In this document: positions 19,673 to 27,305 of the stretch, one piece after another
How the letters are laid out: each line of letters starts with the position of its first letter
Numbering within the stretch: the stretch's first letter is position 1
From: an uncultured Ruminococcus sp.
GTDB lineage: Bacteria > Bacillota > Clostridia > Oscillospirales > Acutalibacteraceae
Assembly (NCBI GenBank): GCA_902803035.1
Contig: CADCON010000061.1
Location: forward strand, 1 to 27,305
Direction: 5' to 3'
Length of the DNA: 27,305 bases
Translations under genes and position numbers: made by a program
Notes under the pieces: model-generated
Seen by the model: only the letters and a program-made list of their open reading frames with translations
Database searches by the model: none
What the model was told of the DNA's origin: nothing

Positions 19673-22600
19673 TTGGATAAAAGCGCGTTGAAGAAGCTCG
19701 CCATCCGTGCCAGGCGGGAGCTTCTCCATTTGGTGAGCCTGCGCGCGTCGCTCTTCGGGCTCACGCCGGACGGCAGCGGGAGGGTTCCGGCGGGAAAGAC
19801 TCTCACGCGGGAAGAAGGCAGGCTTCTCGGACTGCTGCGGAAGAATGTGCGGGAGGACGGCTTTGAAACTGTCATGGAGGACGCCGCCTGCACATGGTTC
19901 ATCCGCTTTGCCGCATTCCGTCTGATGGAGATCAACGGCTTCCTTCCGACGGGGAAACGGCTGCTGACGGATCGTTCGGGGCGTTTTGTCTGCGAAACAG
20001 GCGGGGAACGCGGGCTTTTCAGGCACCGGCTGCTGGAAGCGCGGCGGGAACTGAGCGGGTTTCTTCCGGATGTATTCGGGGAGCGGGAGGACGAACGGGA
20101 ACTGCTGCTGCCCGATGACCTCATGGAGGAGGGGAGCGTTCTCTGCCGGATGGTCACGGAGATTCCGGAGGAATGCTTTGATCTTTCCGTGGAGAGCGGA
20201 CAGATCGGGGTCATGGGAAGACTCTACCAGTATTATATGTCCGAGAAACACGAAGCGGCGGTTGACCCGCTTCACGGCGGACTGGTGGGAAAGGAACAGC
20301 TTCCCGCGGCGACGCAGCTTTTCACCACCGACTGGATCGTGCGCTTTCTCACCGACAATTCTCTGGGGCGGTACTGGACGGAACGCAACCCCGGCAGCCG
20401 GCTTGCGGAGAATCTGCCATACCTGGTGCCGCTGAAGGGAGAGCCGCCCGCGTGTGACGGGGAAAAATCCGATCTGCGCGACGCCACAGTGTTCGATCCG
20501 TGCGTCGGCTCGGGACATTTTCTGATGTATGCCTTTGACCTGCTTGTGAAGATCTATGCGGAATGCGGCCGCAGCGGGAGCGACGCGGCCTGTGAAATCG
20601 TGAAGCACCATCTTTTCGGGCTGGACATCGACCGGCGCGTAGTGGGAATTGCCCGTTTCTGCGTGATGATGAAGGCGCGCTGGTACGACGCGGATTTCTT
20701 TTCGCGGGGCATTCGGCCGCGGATTTATACCATTACCGAGAGCGGCGAAATTGACCGGAAGGAAGCGGGGGCATTCCGGGCGGGCAACGCGAACAGGAAG
20801 AAGGACATTGACGCGGTTTTAGCGAGAATGACCGACGCGAAGGAATACGGCTCGCTGCTGAAAATGCCGGACGCGGATTGCGGGCTTCTCCGGGCGAGGG
20901 CGGAGGCATCGGGCGTCGGCGGGCCGCTCAGAGAGCTTCTCGGAACGGCGGATCTCCTGAGCCGGAAATACGCCGCCGTGGTGACCAATCCCCCGTACTT
21001 CAACCGCTATGATGAAAAGCTCAAGGCGTTTCTTGCGGAGCATTTCCGCGAATTCTCAGGAGATCTCTTCAGCGTGTTCATGCAACGAAACGCGGAATTC
21101 TGCGGCGAGGGCGGGTATTCCGCCTTTGTGACGCCGTATGTGTGGATGTTTATCAGAAAATACAAGGCAGTGCGGCGGGAGATTCTTGACCGAAGAAGAA
21201 TCGTCACGCTGATCCAGTTTGAATACTCGGCATATGAAGACGCCACCGTTCCGCTTTGCGCCTTTGTGCTGTCGAATGACCGGCGGGACATTCCGGGCGG
21301 GTATTTCCGGCTGACCGGCTTCAAAGGCGGCATGGAAATCCAGCGGAGCAGGTTGGAAGCGGCATTGCGCGATCCGGAAGGCTGCGGGTATTATTATTCC
21401 GTCTGCCAGAGGAATTTCAGGCAGATTCCCTCCGCGCCCCTCGCGTTCTGGGCGGACGAGGGAATTCTTGCCGCCTTCCGGAGCGGGCAGTCGCTGGGCG
21501 GGATCGCGCTGGCGCGAAACGGCATGAAAACCGGCGACAACAGGCGGTTCCTGCGGTTTTGGTGGGAAGTGCCCCCCGGCAGCCTTCGGACTGACTGCCG
21601 CAGCTTCGGGGACGCGGTGCGTTCGGGTGGAAAGTGGTTTCCCTATAACAAGGGCGGCGAATACAGAAAGTGGTACGGCAACAACGATTATGTGGTGGAC
21701 TGGGAAAACGCCGGAGAGCGGATATTCGGCCTTGCCGCGCAGGACGGCCGTCATGTGCAGGATTATCCGGACGAACTGAAATTCGCGCCGTCGCTCACAT
21801 GGTCGCTGGTGTCGTCCGGCAAGCCCTCCTTCCGGTACAAGGAGGGCTGCCTGTCGGATATCGCTGGAATGTCGCTTTACGGTGAGCGGGAAGTGCTTCT
21901 CCGGGCGCTCGGACTGCTCAATTCCATCGCCGCGGGGGAAATCCTGCAAATGCTCGCGCCGACCATCAATTTTCAGGCGGGGGATATCGCCCGCATTCCC
22001 GTGCCGCCCGGAATGTCGGGGGACGCCCGCATTCCCGCGCTGGTGGAACAGTGCATTGCCGTTTCAAGGGAGGACTGGGATAGCCGCGAAACGTCGTGGG
22101 ATTTCCACAGGCATCCGCTGGTGCGGGGAGCGGCGAGGATTTCGGACGCCTTCGACGAGTGGCGGAAGGAATGCGAGAGCCGTTTCCGGGTGCTGAAAGC
22201 CTGCGAGAAAGAGCTTAACCGCGTTTTTCTTGCGATGTACGGACTGGAAGGAAGGCTGTCGCCGGAAGTCAGCGACGGGGACATTTCCCTCAGAAGGGCG
22301 GAATTGTCAAGGGACGTCCGCAGCCTGATTTCGTATGCCGTGGGGTGTATGACCGGACGGTTCACGCCTGACAGGGCGGACTGCCGGGGAAGCGGCCGCC
22401 TTCTGCTTGCCCGTGACGACGGAATAATTCCTCTGAGTGCGGAAGGCGGTTTTGAAAACGACGTGATGAAGGGCTTCAGACAGTTTCTGCGCGTGGTCTA
22501 TGGCGAGGACACGCTTGAGGAAAACCTTCGCTTTGCCGCCGGAGCGCTGGGCAGAACGGGTGCGCCGGAAGAGGTGCTGCGCGGCTATCTCATGAATCAG

Positions 22601-22984
22601 TTCTTTGCGGATCACTGTGCCCTCTACAGAAAACGACCGGTTTACTGGCTCATTGACAGCGGACGGCGCGGTAGTTTCCGCTGTCTGGTCTATTTGCACA
22701 GCCTGCGTCCCGATACCGCCGACCGGATCCTTGAAGATTACGTGCGGCCGCTGGCGGAGGAATGCCGCAGGGCCACTCGCGCCTGCGGTGAGCGGGAAGA
22801 CAGGGAGCTGAAAAAGCTGCGTGAGAAGGAAGAAGAACTGCGCGGCCTGGAGGAACGTCTTGGCACGTTGGCCGGAGGAAGCATCCGCGTCGATGCGGAC
22901 AAAGGTGTGCTGGGCAATTATCAACAATTCAGCAGCGTTGCGGCAGCGATTAATTCTCAGGGCAAAAAGCCCGATCTGTATTGA
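19673..22984 (+). CDS. pglX: PglX-type adenine-specific DNA methyltransferase (BREX-1 type), apparently solitary
   Basis: This 1103-residue protein opens DKSALKKLAIRARRELL, the usual start of BREX-1 PglX. Methyltransferase motif I is FDPCVGSGHFL (274-284) and the adenine motif is NPPY (439-442), within VVTNPPYFNRY. DIDRRVVGIARFC and EFSGDLFSVFMQ are other shared elements. A charged coiled-coil-like stretch (EREDRELKKLREKEEELRGLEERL) precedes the C-terminus. In BREX, PglX methylates a non-palindromic site on one strand and is needed for phage defence with BrxA, BrxB, BrxC, PglZ and BrxL. None of these is present on either side here. The start is TTG at 19673 with AGGAG 7 bases before; an ATG at 19669 opens a frame that stops after three codons. 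The reading frame is full length without visible breaks. A Type IIG-like enzyme is an alternative, but I see no nuclease motif. Confidence 0.85.
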   Translation: MDKSALKKLAIRARRELLHLVSLRASLFGLTPDGSGRVPAGKTLTREEGRLLGLLRKNVREDGFETVMEDAACTWFIRFAAFRLMEINGFLPTGKRLLTDRSGRFVCETGGERGLFRHRLLEARRELSGFLPDVFGEREDERELLLPDDLMEEGSVLCRMVTEIPEECFDLSVESGQIGVMGRLYQYYMSEKHEAAVDPLHGGLVGKEQLPAATQLFTTDWIVRFLTDNSLGRYWTERNPGSRLAENLPYLVPLKGEPPACDGEKSDLRDATVFDPCVGSGHFLMYAFDLLVKIYAECGRSGSDAACEIVKHHLFGLDIDRRVVGIARFCVMMKARWYDADFFSRGIRPRIYTITESGEIDRKEAGAFRAGNANRKKDIDAVLARMTDAKEYGSLLKMPDADCGLLRARAEASGVGGPLRELLGTADLLSRKYAAVVTNPPYFNRYDEKLKAFLAEHFREFSGDLFSVFMQRNAEFCGEGGYSAFVTPYVWMFIRKYKAVRREILDRRRIVTLIQFEYSAYEDATVPLCAFVLSNDRRDIPGGYFRLTGFKGGMEIQRSRLEAALRDPEGCGYYYSVCQRNFRQIPSAPLAFWADEGILAAFRSGQSLGGIALARNGMKTGDNRRFLRFWWEVPPGSLRTDCRSFGDAVRSGGKWFPYNKGGEYRKWYGNNDYVVDWENAGERIFGLAAQDGRHVQDYPDELKFAPSLTWSLVSSGKPSFRYKEGCLSDIAGMSLYGEREVLLRALGLLNSIAAGEILQMLAPTINFQAGDIARIPVPPGMSGDARIPALVEQCIAVSREDWDSRETSWDFHRHPLVRGAARISDAFDEWRKECESRFRVLKACEKELNRVFLAMYGLEGRLSPEVSDGDISLRRAELSRDVRSLISYAVGCMTGRFTPDRADCRGSGRLLLARDDGIIPLSAEGGFENDVMKGFRQFLRVVYGEDTLEENLRFAAGALGRTGAPEEVLRGYLMNQFFADHCALYRKRPVYWLIDSGRRGSFRCLVYLHSLRPDTADRILEDYVRPLAEECRRATRACGEREDRELKKLREKEEELRGLEERLGTLAGGSIRVDADKGVLGNYQQFSSVAAAINSQGKKPDLY

Positions 22985-23010
22985 CTTGCACGGGATGCCT
23001 GTGATATAAT
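22981..23010 (+). promoter_or_regulatory. Promoter of the CDP-glycerol transferase/YidC-sulfatase operon
   Basis: TTGACT (22981-22986) and TATAAT (23005-23010) are 18 bases apart, with TG at 23002-23003. The -35 box overlaps the stop codon (22982-22984) of the pglX-like gene, and no terminator lies between them. The start codon is at 23051 with AGGAG at 23038-23042. Confidence 0.8.
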
Positions 23011-23050
23011 TTGATTTAACAATATTATTACGGAAACAGGAGAATGAGGA

Positions 23051-24319
23051 ATGATTCCGAACATCAATTTCATCTACATCGATCCCGGAACGGGAAGTAT
23101 GCTTTTCACCATTCTGATCGGCGTACTCAGCGCGGCGGCGTATTTCCTCCGGAATTCCTTCATGAAGCTGCGCTTTCTGATCGGCGGAGGAAAGCAGGAA
23201 AAGGTGGACAAGGACACTGTGCCGTTTGCGATTTTTACCGACAGCAAGCGGTACTGGAACGTATTCAAATCCATCTGCGACGAATTTGAGAAGCGGGGAC
23301 AGAGCGTGTCCTATCTCACCGCTTCTCCGGATGATCCCGCGCTGAAGGAGGATTACAAGTTCGTCAAGGCGGAATTCATCGGCGAGGGCAACCGTGCCTT
23401 TGCCCGCATGAATATGCTCAAGGCGGACGTCGTGTTATCCACCACGCCCGGCGTGGATGTGTACCAGTGGAAGCGTTCCCGGAATGCCAGATGGTACGCG
23501 CACGTTCTCCACGCCCCCAACGACGTCACCATCTACAGAATGTTCGGCATCGACTATTACGACGCGATCATGGTTTCGGGTGATTATCAGGCCAAGCAGG
23601 TGCGCCAGCTGGAGGAAATCCGCCATCTGCCCGAAAAGGAGCTTCCGATGATCGGATTGCCGCATATGGACGCGCTCAGGGAAAGACTTCTCGCCGAGGG
23701 CGAAGCACCCGGGCATGAAATGACAGTGCTTCTCGCGCCCTCGTGGGGACCGAGCAGCATCCTGAACCGCTTCGGCGCAAAGATGATTGACGCGCTGCTT
23801 GACACGGGATATCATGTGATAATCCGCCCGCATCCGCAGTCGTTTGTGTCCGAGAAGGACATGATCGACAATCTGACGAGCCGATATCCCGACAGCGACC
23901 GTCTGGAATGGGATCGCAGCAACGACAATTTTGAAACGCTCAGGCGTTCGGATATTCTGATTTCGGATTTTTCCGGCGTGGTCTTTGACTTTGCGCTGGT
24001 GTTTGACAGACCCATTATCTACGCCGATACATCGTTTGACAAGGGCCCCTATGACGCATGGTGGATCAATGACGATATGTGGACCTTCTCGATACTGCCG
24101 AAGATCGGCAGACAGCTTACGCAGGAGAATTTCGAGAATATCGGAGAACTGATCGGTGAATGTCTGAGCGCACCCGAACTTGCAGAAGGACGCAGGCTGG
24201 CCCGGGAGGAAACATGGGCGAATATCGGAAAATCCGCGGAATTGGCGGTGGATTATCTGATCGGCACCAGGGACAGGCTTCTCGCCGAAAAGGATGAGCC
24301 TGTGAAGGAAAACGACTGA
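23051..24319 (+). CDS. CDP-glycerol glycerophosphotransferase-like protein (TagB/TagF family)
   Basis: This 422-residue protein has an N-terminal membrane segment (about 15-33, after YIDPGTGS) and a GT-B-like domain of the CDP-glycerol:poly(glycerophosphate) glycerophosphotransferase family. Family marks are HVLHAPNDVTIYRMFGIDYYDAIMVSG (151-177), VLLAPSWGPSS (226-236), IIRPHP (257-262, the CDP-glycerol-binding HP motif) and ISDFSGVVFDF (304-314). Such enzymes move glycerol-3-phosphate from CDP-glycerol to a growing wall teichoic acid or to another glycan. At about 420 residues it is near the size of the TagB-type primase and lacks the TagF N-terminal extension, so adding one or a few units is plausible. 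It shares a transcript with the downstream YidC-sulfatase gene (28-base gap). The donor-making enzyme tagD is not in view. Confidence 0.9.
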   Translation: MIPNINFIYIDPGTGSMLFTILIGVLSAAAYFLRNSFMKLRFLIGGGKQEKVDKDTVPFAIFTDSKRYWNVFKSICDEFEKRGQSVSYLTASPDDPALKEDYKFVKAEFIGEGNRAFARMNMLKADVVLSTTPGVDVYQWKRSRNARWYAHVLHAPNDVTIYRMFGIDYYDAIMVSGDYQAKQVRQLEEIRHLPEKELPMIGLPHMDALRERLLAEGEAPGHEMTVLLAPSWGPSSILNRFGAKMIDALLDTGYHVIIRPHPQSFVSEKDMIDNLTSRYPDSDRLEWDRSNDNFETLRRSDILISDFSGVVFDFALVFDRPIIYADTSFDKGPYDAWWINDDMWTFSILPKIGRQLTQENFENIGELIGECLSAPELAEGRRLAREETWANIGKSAELAVDYLIGTRDRLLAEKDEPVKEND

Positions 24320-24347
24320 CGGCGCAGACTGAAAGAGGTAAATCATC

Positions 24348-27155
24348 ATGAGCTTTTTTTCACTGTTGTATCAACTGCTTTTCGGCCCGCTGGAATTGCT
24401 CTTTGACGCGGTCTACGCCTTTATGTTCCGCGTGACGAAAAACGAAGGCGTTGCCATCGTCGCGCTGAGTCTGGCGATCAATTTTCTGATTCTGCCGCTG
24501 TACCGCCGTGCCGACGCCATGCAGGAGGAGGAACGGGTCAGGACGCAGAAGCTCGAGCGCGTCGTCAGCCATATCAAGAAGGTTTTTAAGGGCGACGAGC
24601 GATTCATGATTCTCCAGACCTATTACCGACAGAATGACTACAAGCCGTATTACGCGCTGAAAGGGTCGATGTCGCTGTTGTTGGAGATTCCCTTCTTTAT
24701 CGCGGCGTTCAATTTCCTGTCGGAGCTGGATATCCTTGTGGGCGCGTCGTTCGGCCCGATCAGGGATCTGGGGCTTCCGGACGGAATGCTTCACATAGGC
24801 GGTTATTCCGTGAATGTACTGCCGGTGCTGATGACGCTCATCAATATTGTTTCGGGGTACATCTATACCAGGGGAATGCCGCTCAAAAGCAAGATTCAGC
24901 TTTACGGCATGGCATTGATATTCCTTGTCCTGCTCTATTCGTCGCCCGCGGGACTGGTCTTTTACTGGACGCTCAATAACCTGTTCTCGCTGGTCAAGAA
25001 TGTCTTCTACAAGCTGAAAAATCCGAAGCTGGTGCTTCTGGCCCTGTTCGCTGCGGCGGGCTGTGGCGGTATGCTGTTCCTGCTGGTCAGACCCATGCGG
25101 ACGACCAGAATGCAGATATTCTTTCTCATCGGAATGCTTGCGCTGATGGCACCCCTTGCGGTATATCTTCTCGCAAGGAAGCATCATTTCAGCTTGAAGG
25201 TTCCGGAAGCGTCAAAGACCGACAATCTGATCTTCTTTATCTGCGGTGTGCTGCTCACCGTCCTGACAGGAATCCTCATTCCGTCGGCGGTCATCGGTTC
25301 GTCCCCGGCGGAATTCGTGGATGTCACGGATTTCCATTCGCCGCTGCGGTATGTGCTGGCGTCGTTTGCGCTGGCGGCGGGAACCTTCCTGATCTGGACG
25401 AATGTTTTCTATTATCTCTCGTCGCCTGCTGTAAGGAGATTTTTCTGCTTCGGCGCGGTCATCCTTTCCGGCGCGGCGGTTGTGGACTATATGTTTTTCG
25501 GCAAGGACTACGGCAATATGTCGCCCATGCTCCAGTATGACAGTGCGCTGTACAGCGTCAGTTCGGACTACCTTGTCAATTCGCTGATCATCGCCGCGCT
25601 GGGCGCACTTCTGGCATTCATTCTCAGCAGGCGTCCGGTGATCATTCAGTCGGTGGGAGCGGTTGTCTGCGTGGCACTGGTCATTATGTCGGGCATGAAT
25701 CTATTCTCTATTCAGTCAAAGGTCAAGGCGATGAGCCAGTCAGTCTCGGATATTTCTCAGAATGAGAGAATCAGCATTCCGCTTGACAAGAAGGAAAAGA
25801 ATGTCATCGTGATTATGCTCGACAGGGGCATCAATGACTTCATTCCCTATATAATGGAGGAGAAGCCGGAGCTTCGGAAGCAGTTTGCCGGCTTCACCTA
25901 CTACCCCAACACCATATCCTACGGGAACTGCACAACGATTGCGTCCGCGGGGCTTTACGGAGGATATGATTATATTCCGGAGCAGTCGGCAAAACGCGAT
26001 ACAGTGACTGTCACGCAGAAGCAGAATGAAGCACTCTGCGTAATGCCGGATACTTTTGCCGACAACGGGTATGAGGTGACAGTCTGCGATCCGACCTTTG
26101 CGGGACTGCACTGGCTGCCTGATCTTGGCATTTATTCCGATCACCCGTCGATCCAAACCTTCATCACCAAGAATTCCTTTGCCGACGGCTACAGCCCGGA
26201 GGCATTAAACAAGCTGCTTAACCGCAATTTTTTTGCCTACAGCATTTTCCGCTCGTCGCCGGTGCTGTTTCATCAGACATTCTACAACAAGGGGCTGTAC
26301 AATCATTCCGCCAAAACGAAGGGGCTTCAAGTGACCGAGGATATCTACCGGGCGAGCGGCGGATTCAACGGGGCGAGTCCACTATTTACCGGCTCCTATT
26401 CCGTGCTGAAAAATCTTCCCTCGATCACCGACGTGCGCGACGGCGGTAACGGGACGTTTTTGATGATCAGCAATGACACCGCGCACGATGTTGTCATGCT
26501 GCAGGAGCCTGATTATGTCCCTGAAAATGAAATTGACAACAGCGCGTTTGAGGAGAATCCGCCGGTGAGAACCGCTGCGGACGGCAGTCAATTGGTTTTT
26601 TCCACGCCTTTGCAGTTGGCGCATTACCAGTGCAACATGGCCGCCATGCTCAAAATCGGTGAATGGCTGGATTATCTGCGCGAAAACGGTGTGTATGACA
26701 ATACCAGAATCATTATCGTGTCCGACCACGGACGGCATATTGATTATCTTGGGAATATGCGTTTTCAGGACGGCAAGAAAAGAAAGTCCAGTTCCAAGGA
26801 TGACGTCATGTCGTATAAAGCATTGCTGCTTGTCAAGGATTTCAACAGCGTCGGATTCACCACTGACGAAACTTTCATGACCAACGCGGACACGCCTTCC
26901 ATCGCGTTTTCGGGATTGATTGAAAATCCGGTCAATCCCTTTACGGGTCATCCGATCACCATGGAGGGCAAGAATGTCCCGGAGCATCACATTGCTTCGA
27001 CGCTTGTATGGTCGATTGACGACTATAGGGGCGACGAGAAGAATTATCTGGGGATTACATGGATCGGTCTGAAGGGCGGCAATACCTACGATCTCAGCGC
27101 GTGGCGCGTGATCGGAGAGACGCTGAGCGAATCATCCGATTCCAAAGACCAATAA
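24348..27155 (+). CDS. YidC/Oxa1-like membrane domain fused to an LtaS/sulfatase-like extracellular domain
   Basis: This 935-residue protein has three parts. Residues 1-235 match YidC insertases: ALSLAINFLILPLY (39-52), a charged cytoplasmic hairpin, LLLEIPFFIAAFNFL, and LLYSSPAGLVFYWTLNNLFSLV. Residues about 236-470 add some seven membrane helices. From K484 (KNVIVIMLDRG) to the end lies an alkaline-phosphatase-superfamily domain, where D492, T529/T530 (GNCTTIASAG) and D793-H794 (VSDHGRH) correspond to metal ligands and the catalytic Thr of LtaS-like enzymes. The arginine of the YidC groove is N45 here. No break is visible and GAGGT precedes the ATG. It follows a CDP-glycerol transferase gene, so a role in transferring phosphoglycerol (or another phospho-group) to a surface polymer is inferred; the insertase part may serve as a lipid- or polymer-handling channel. 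A terminator closes the operon. Confidence 0.87.
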   Translation: MSFFSLLYQLLFGPLELLFDAVYAFMFRVTKNEGVAIVALSLAINFLILPLYRRADAMQEEERVRTQKLERVVSHIKKVFKGDERFMILQTYYRQNDYKPYYALKGSMSLLLEIPFFIAAFNFLSELDILVGASFGPIRDLGLPDGMLHIGGYSVNVLPVLMTLINIVSGYIYTRGMPLKSKIQLYGMALIFLVLLYSSPAGLVFYWTLNNLFSLVKNVFYKLKNPKLVLLALFAAAGCGGMLFLLVRPMRTTRMQIFFLIGMLALMAPLAVYLLARKHHFSLKVPEASKTDNLIFFICGVLLTVLTGILIPSAVIGSSPAEFVDVTDFHSPLRYVLASFALAAGTFLIWTNVFYYLSSPAVRRFFCFGAVILSGAAVVDYMFFGKDYGNMSPMLQYDSALYSVSSDYLVNSLIIAALGALLAFILSRRPVIIQSVGAVVCVALVIMSGMNLFSIQSKVKAMSQSVSDISQNERISIPLDKKEKNVIVIMLDRGINDFIPYIMEEKPELRKQFAGFTYYPNTISYGNCTTIASAGLYGGYDYIPEQSAKRDTVTVTQKQNEALCVMPDTFADNGYEVTVCDPTFAGLHWLPDLGIYSDHPSIQTFITKNSFADGYSPEALNKLLNRNFFAYSIFRSSPVLFHQTFYNKGLYNHSAKTKGLQVTEDIYRASGGFNGASPLFTGSYSVLKNLPSITDVRDGGNGTFLMISNDTAHDVVMLQEPDYVPENEIDNSAFEENPPVRTAADGSQLVFSTPLQLAHYQCNMAAMLKIGEWLDYLRENGVYDNTRIIIVSDHGRHIDYLGNMRFQDGKKRKSSSKDDVMSYKALLLVKDFNSVGFTTDETFMTNADTPSIAFSGLIENPVNPFTGHPITMEGKNVPEHHIASTLVWSIDDYRGDEKNYLGITWIGLKGGNTYDLSAWRVIGETLSESSDSKDQ

Positions 27156-27162
27156 TTGATAC

Positions 27163-27210
27163 AAAGACCGCGCATTCCTTCATGGGAGGGAACAGACGCG
27201 GTCTTTTTTT
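27163..27210 (+). terminator. Terminator of the wall-polymer operon
   Basis: AAAGACCGCG (27163-27172) and CGCGGTCTTT (27197-27206) pair perfectly over 10 bp, and the T run continues to 27210. It starts 7 bases after the stop. Confidence 0.9.
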
Positions 27211-27222
27211 CGTATAATTCGC

Positions 27223-27258
27223 AAAATGCCCCTTCAGACAGAACGTCCGAAGGGGCAT
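27223..27258 (-). terminator. Terminator of the leftward gene at the right edge
   Basis: ATGCCCCTTC (27226-27235) and GAAGGGGCAT (27249-27258) pair perfectly, with a small GAC/GTC stem inside. On the minus strand the stem runs into TTTT (27226-27223). The stem's position 11 bases after the leftward stop codon supports a gene entering from the right. Confidence 0.75.
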
Positions 27259-27269
27259 CATACGAATTG

Positions 27270-27305
27270 TCAATCCCTGTCGAGAAGCTCCTGATAGAAG
27301 TCGGC
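27270..27305 (-). CDS. C-terminal end of an unknown leftward gene (partial)
   Basis: On the minus strand the last bases read as an open frame ADFYQELLDRD followed by TGA (27272-27270). A well-formed terminator lies just beyond. The 11 residues are too few to identify a family. Because the frame is judged only from the terminator and lack of stops, the call is tentative. Confidence 0.45.
   Translation of the reverse strand, partial: ADFYQELLDRD

Noticed and set aside
19649..20611. Leftward open frame of 320 codons over the start of the pglX-like gene, and a similar one at 21056-21949
   Set aside because: Both are shadows of the methyltransferase frame and lack ribosome sites and recognisable protein features.
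19673..22984. Complete BREX phage-defence island
   Set aside because: Only a PglX-type gene is present. The flanking genes are DUF1508, GT8 and wall-polymer genes, none of them a BREX component.
27211..27260. Start of a rightward gene promoted by GTATAATTC at 27212-27220
   Set aside because: The following sequence is a strong hairpin serving a leftward gene, and no rightward start with a ribosome site follows before the window ends.

Overview
The window looks like a chromosomal segment of a low-to-mid GC Gram-positive bacterium of the class Clostridia, probably an Oscillospirales/Ruminococcaceae-type gut anaerobe. The evidence is a set of Bacillota-style sigma-A promoters, strong AGGAG ribosome sites with ATG, GTG and TTG starts, a ClpE-type zinc-finger Clp ATPase, SH3/YkuD wall enzymes with Thr/Lys-rich linkers, a DUF5711 protein, an ECF vitamin transporter subunit and a CDP-glycerol-dependent wall-polymer gene. 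The lineage is inferred from gene content only. I saw no rRNA, tRNA, CRISPR array, insertion sequence or prophage.

Left part (1-10.1 kb): the 3' end of rpoA and rplQ close a ribosomal-protein operon. Next come a small Q/P-repeat protein with its own strong promoter, and a leftward folE-folP pair (first and late steps of folate synthesis). Two tandem paralogous L,D-transpeptidases follow, each with its own terminator; the first carries three SH3 domains. Then come truA, a membrane-anchored DUF5711 protein, a CvpA-like membrane protein and pgsA. Apart from folE-folP these genes point rightwards, and many are envelope related.

Middle (10.2-17.6 kb): a ClpE-like unfoldase with an extraordinary aspartate-rich stretch, then rsmE. 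rsmE overlaps tail to tail with a leftward MocR/PdxR-type regulator. The regulator is divergent from an ECF substrate-binding subunit and a pyridoxal kinase, which together form a predicted vitamin B6 salvage locus with operator-like inverted repeats between the two promoters. A leftward VTT/DedA-like membrane protein ends this part.

Right part (17.9-27.3 kb): a GT8 glycosyltransferase, a leftward two-repeat DUF1508 (YegP-like) protein, and a solitary PglX-type adenine methyltransferase with no other BREX gene in view. A two-gene operon follows: a CDP-glycerol glycerophosphotransferase-like protein, then a 935-residue protein that joins a YidC/Oxa1-like membrane domain, extra membrane helices and an LtaS/sulfatase-like extracellular domain. 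The last 11 codons of a leftward gene lie at the right edge.

The most unusual element is the YidC-sulfatase fusion paired with a CDP-glycerol transferase, which suggests a membrane machine for glycerophosphate-type modification of a surface polymer. Next are the orphan PglX, the hyperacidic ClpE, and the rsmE/regulator overlap with a terminator-like hairpin placed so that the regulator transcript would run antisense through rsmE.
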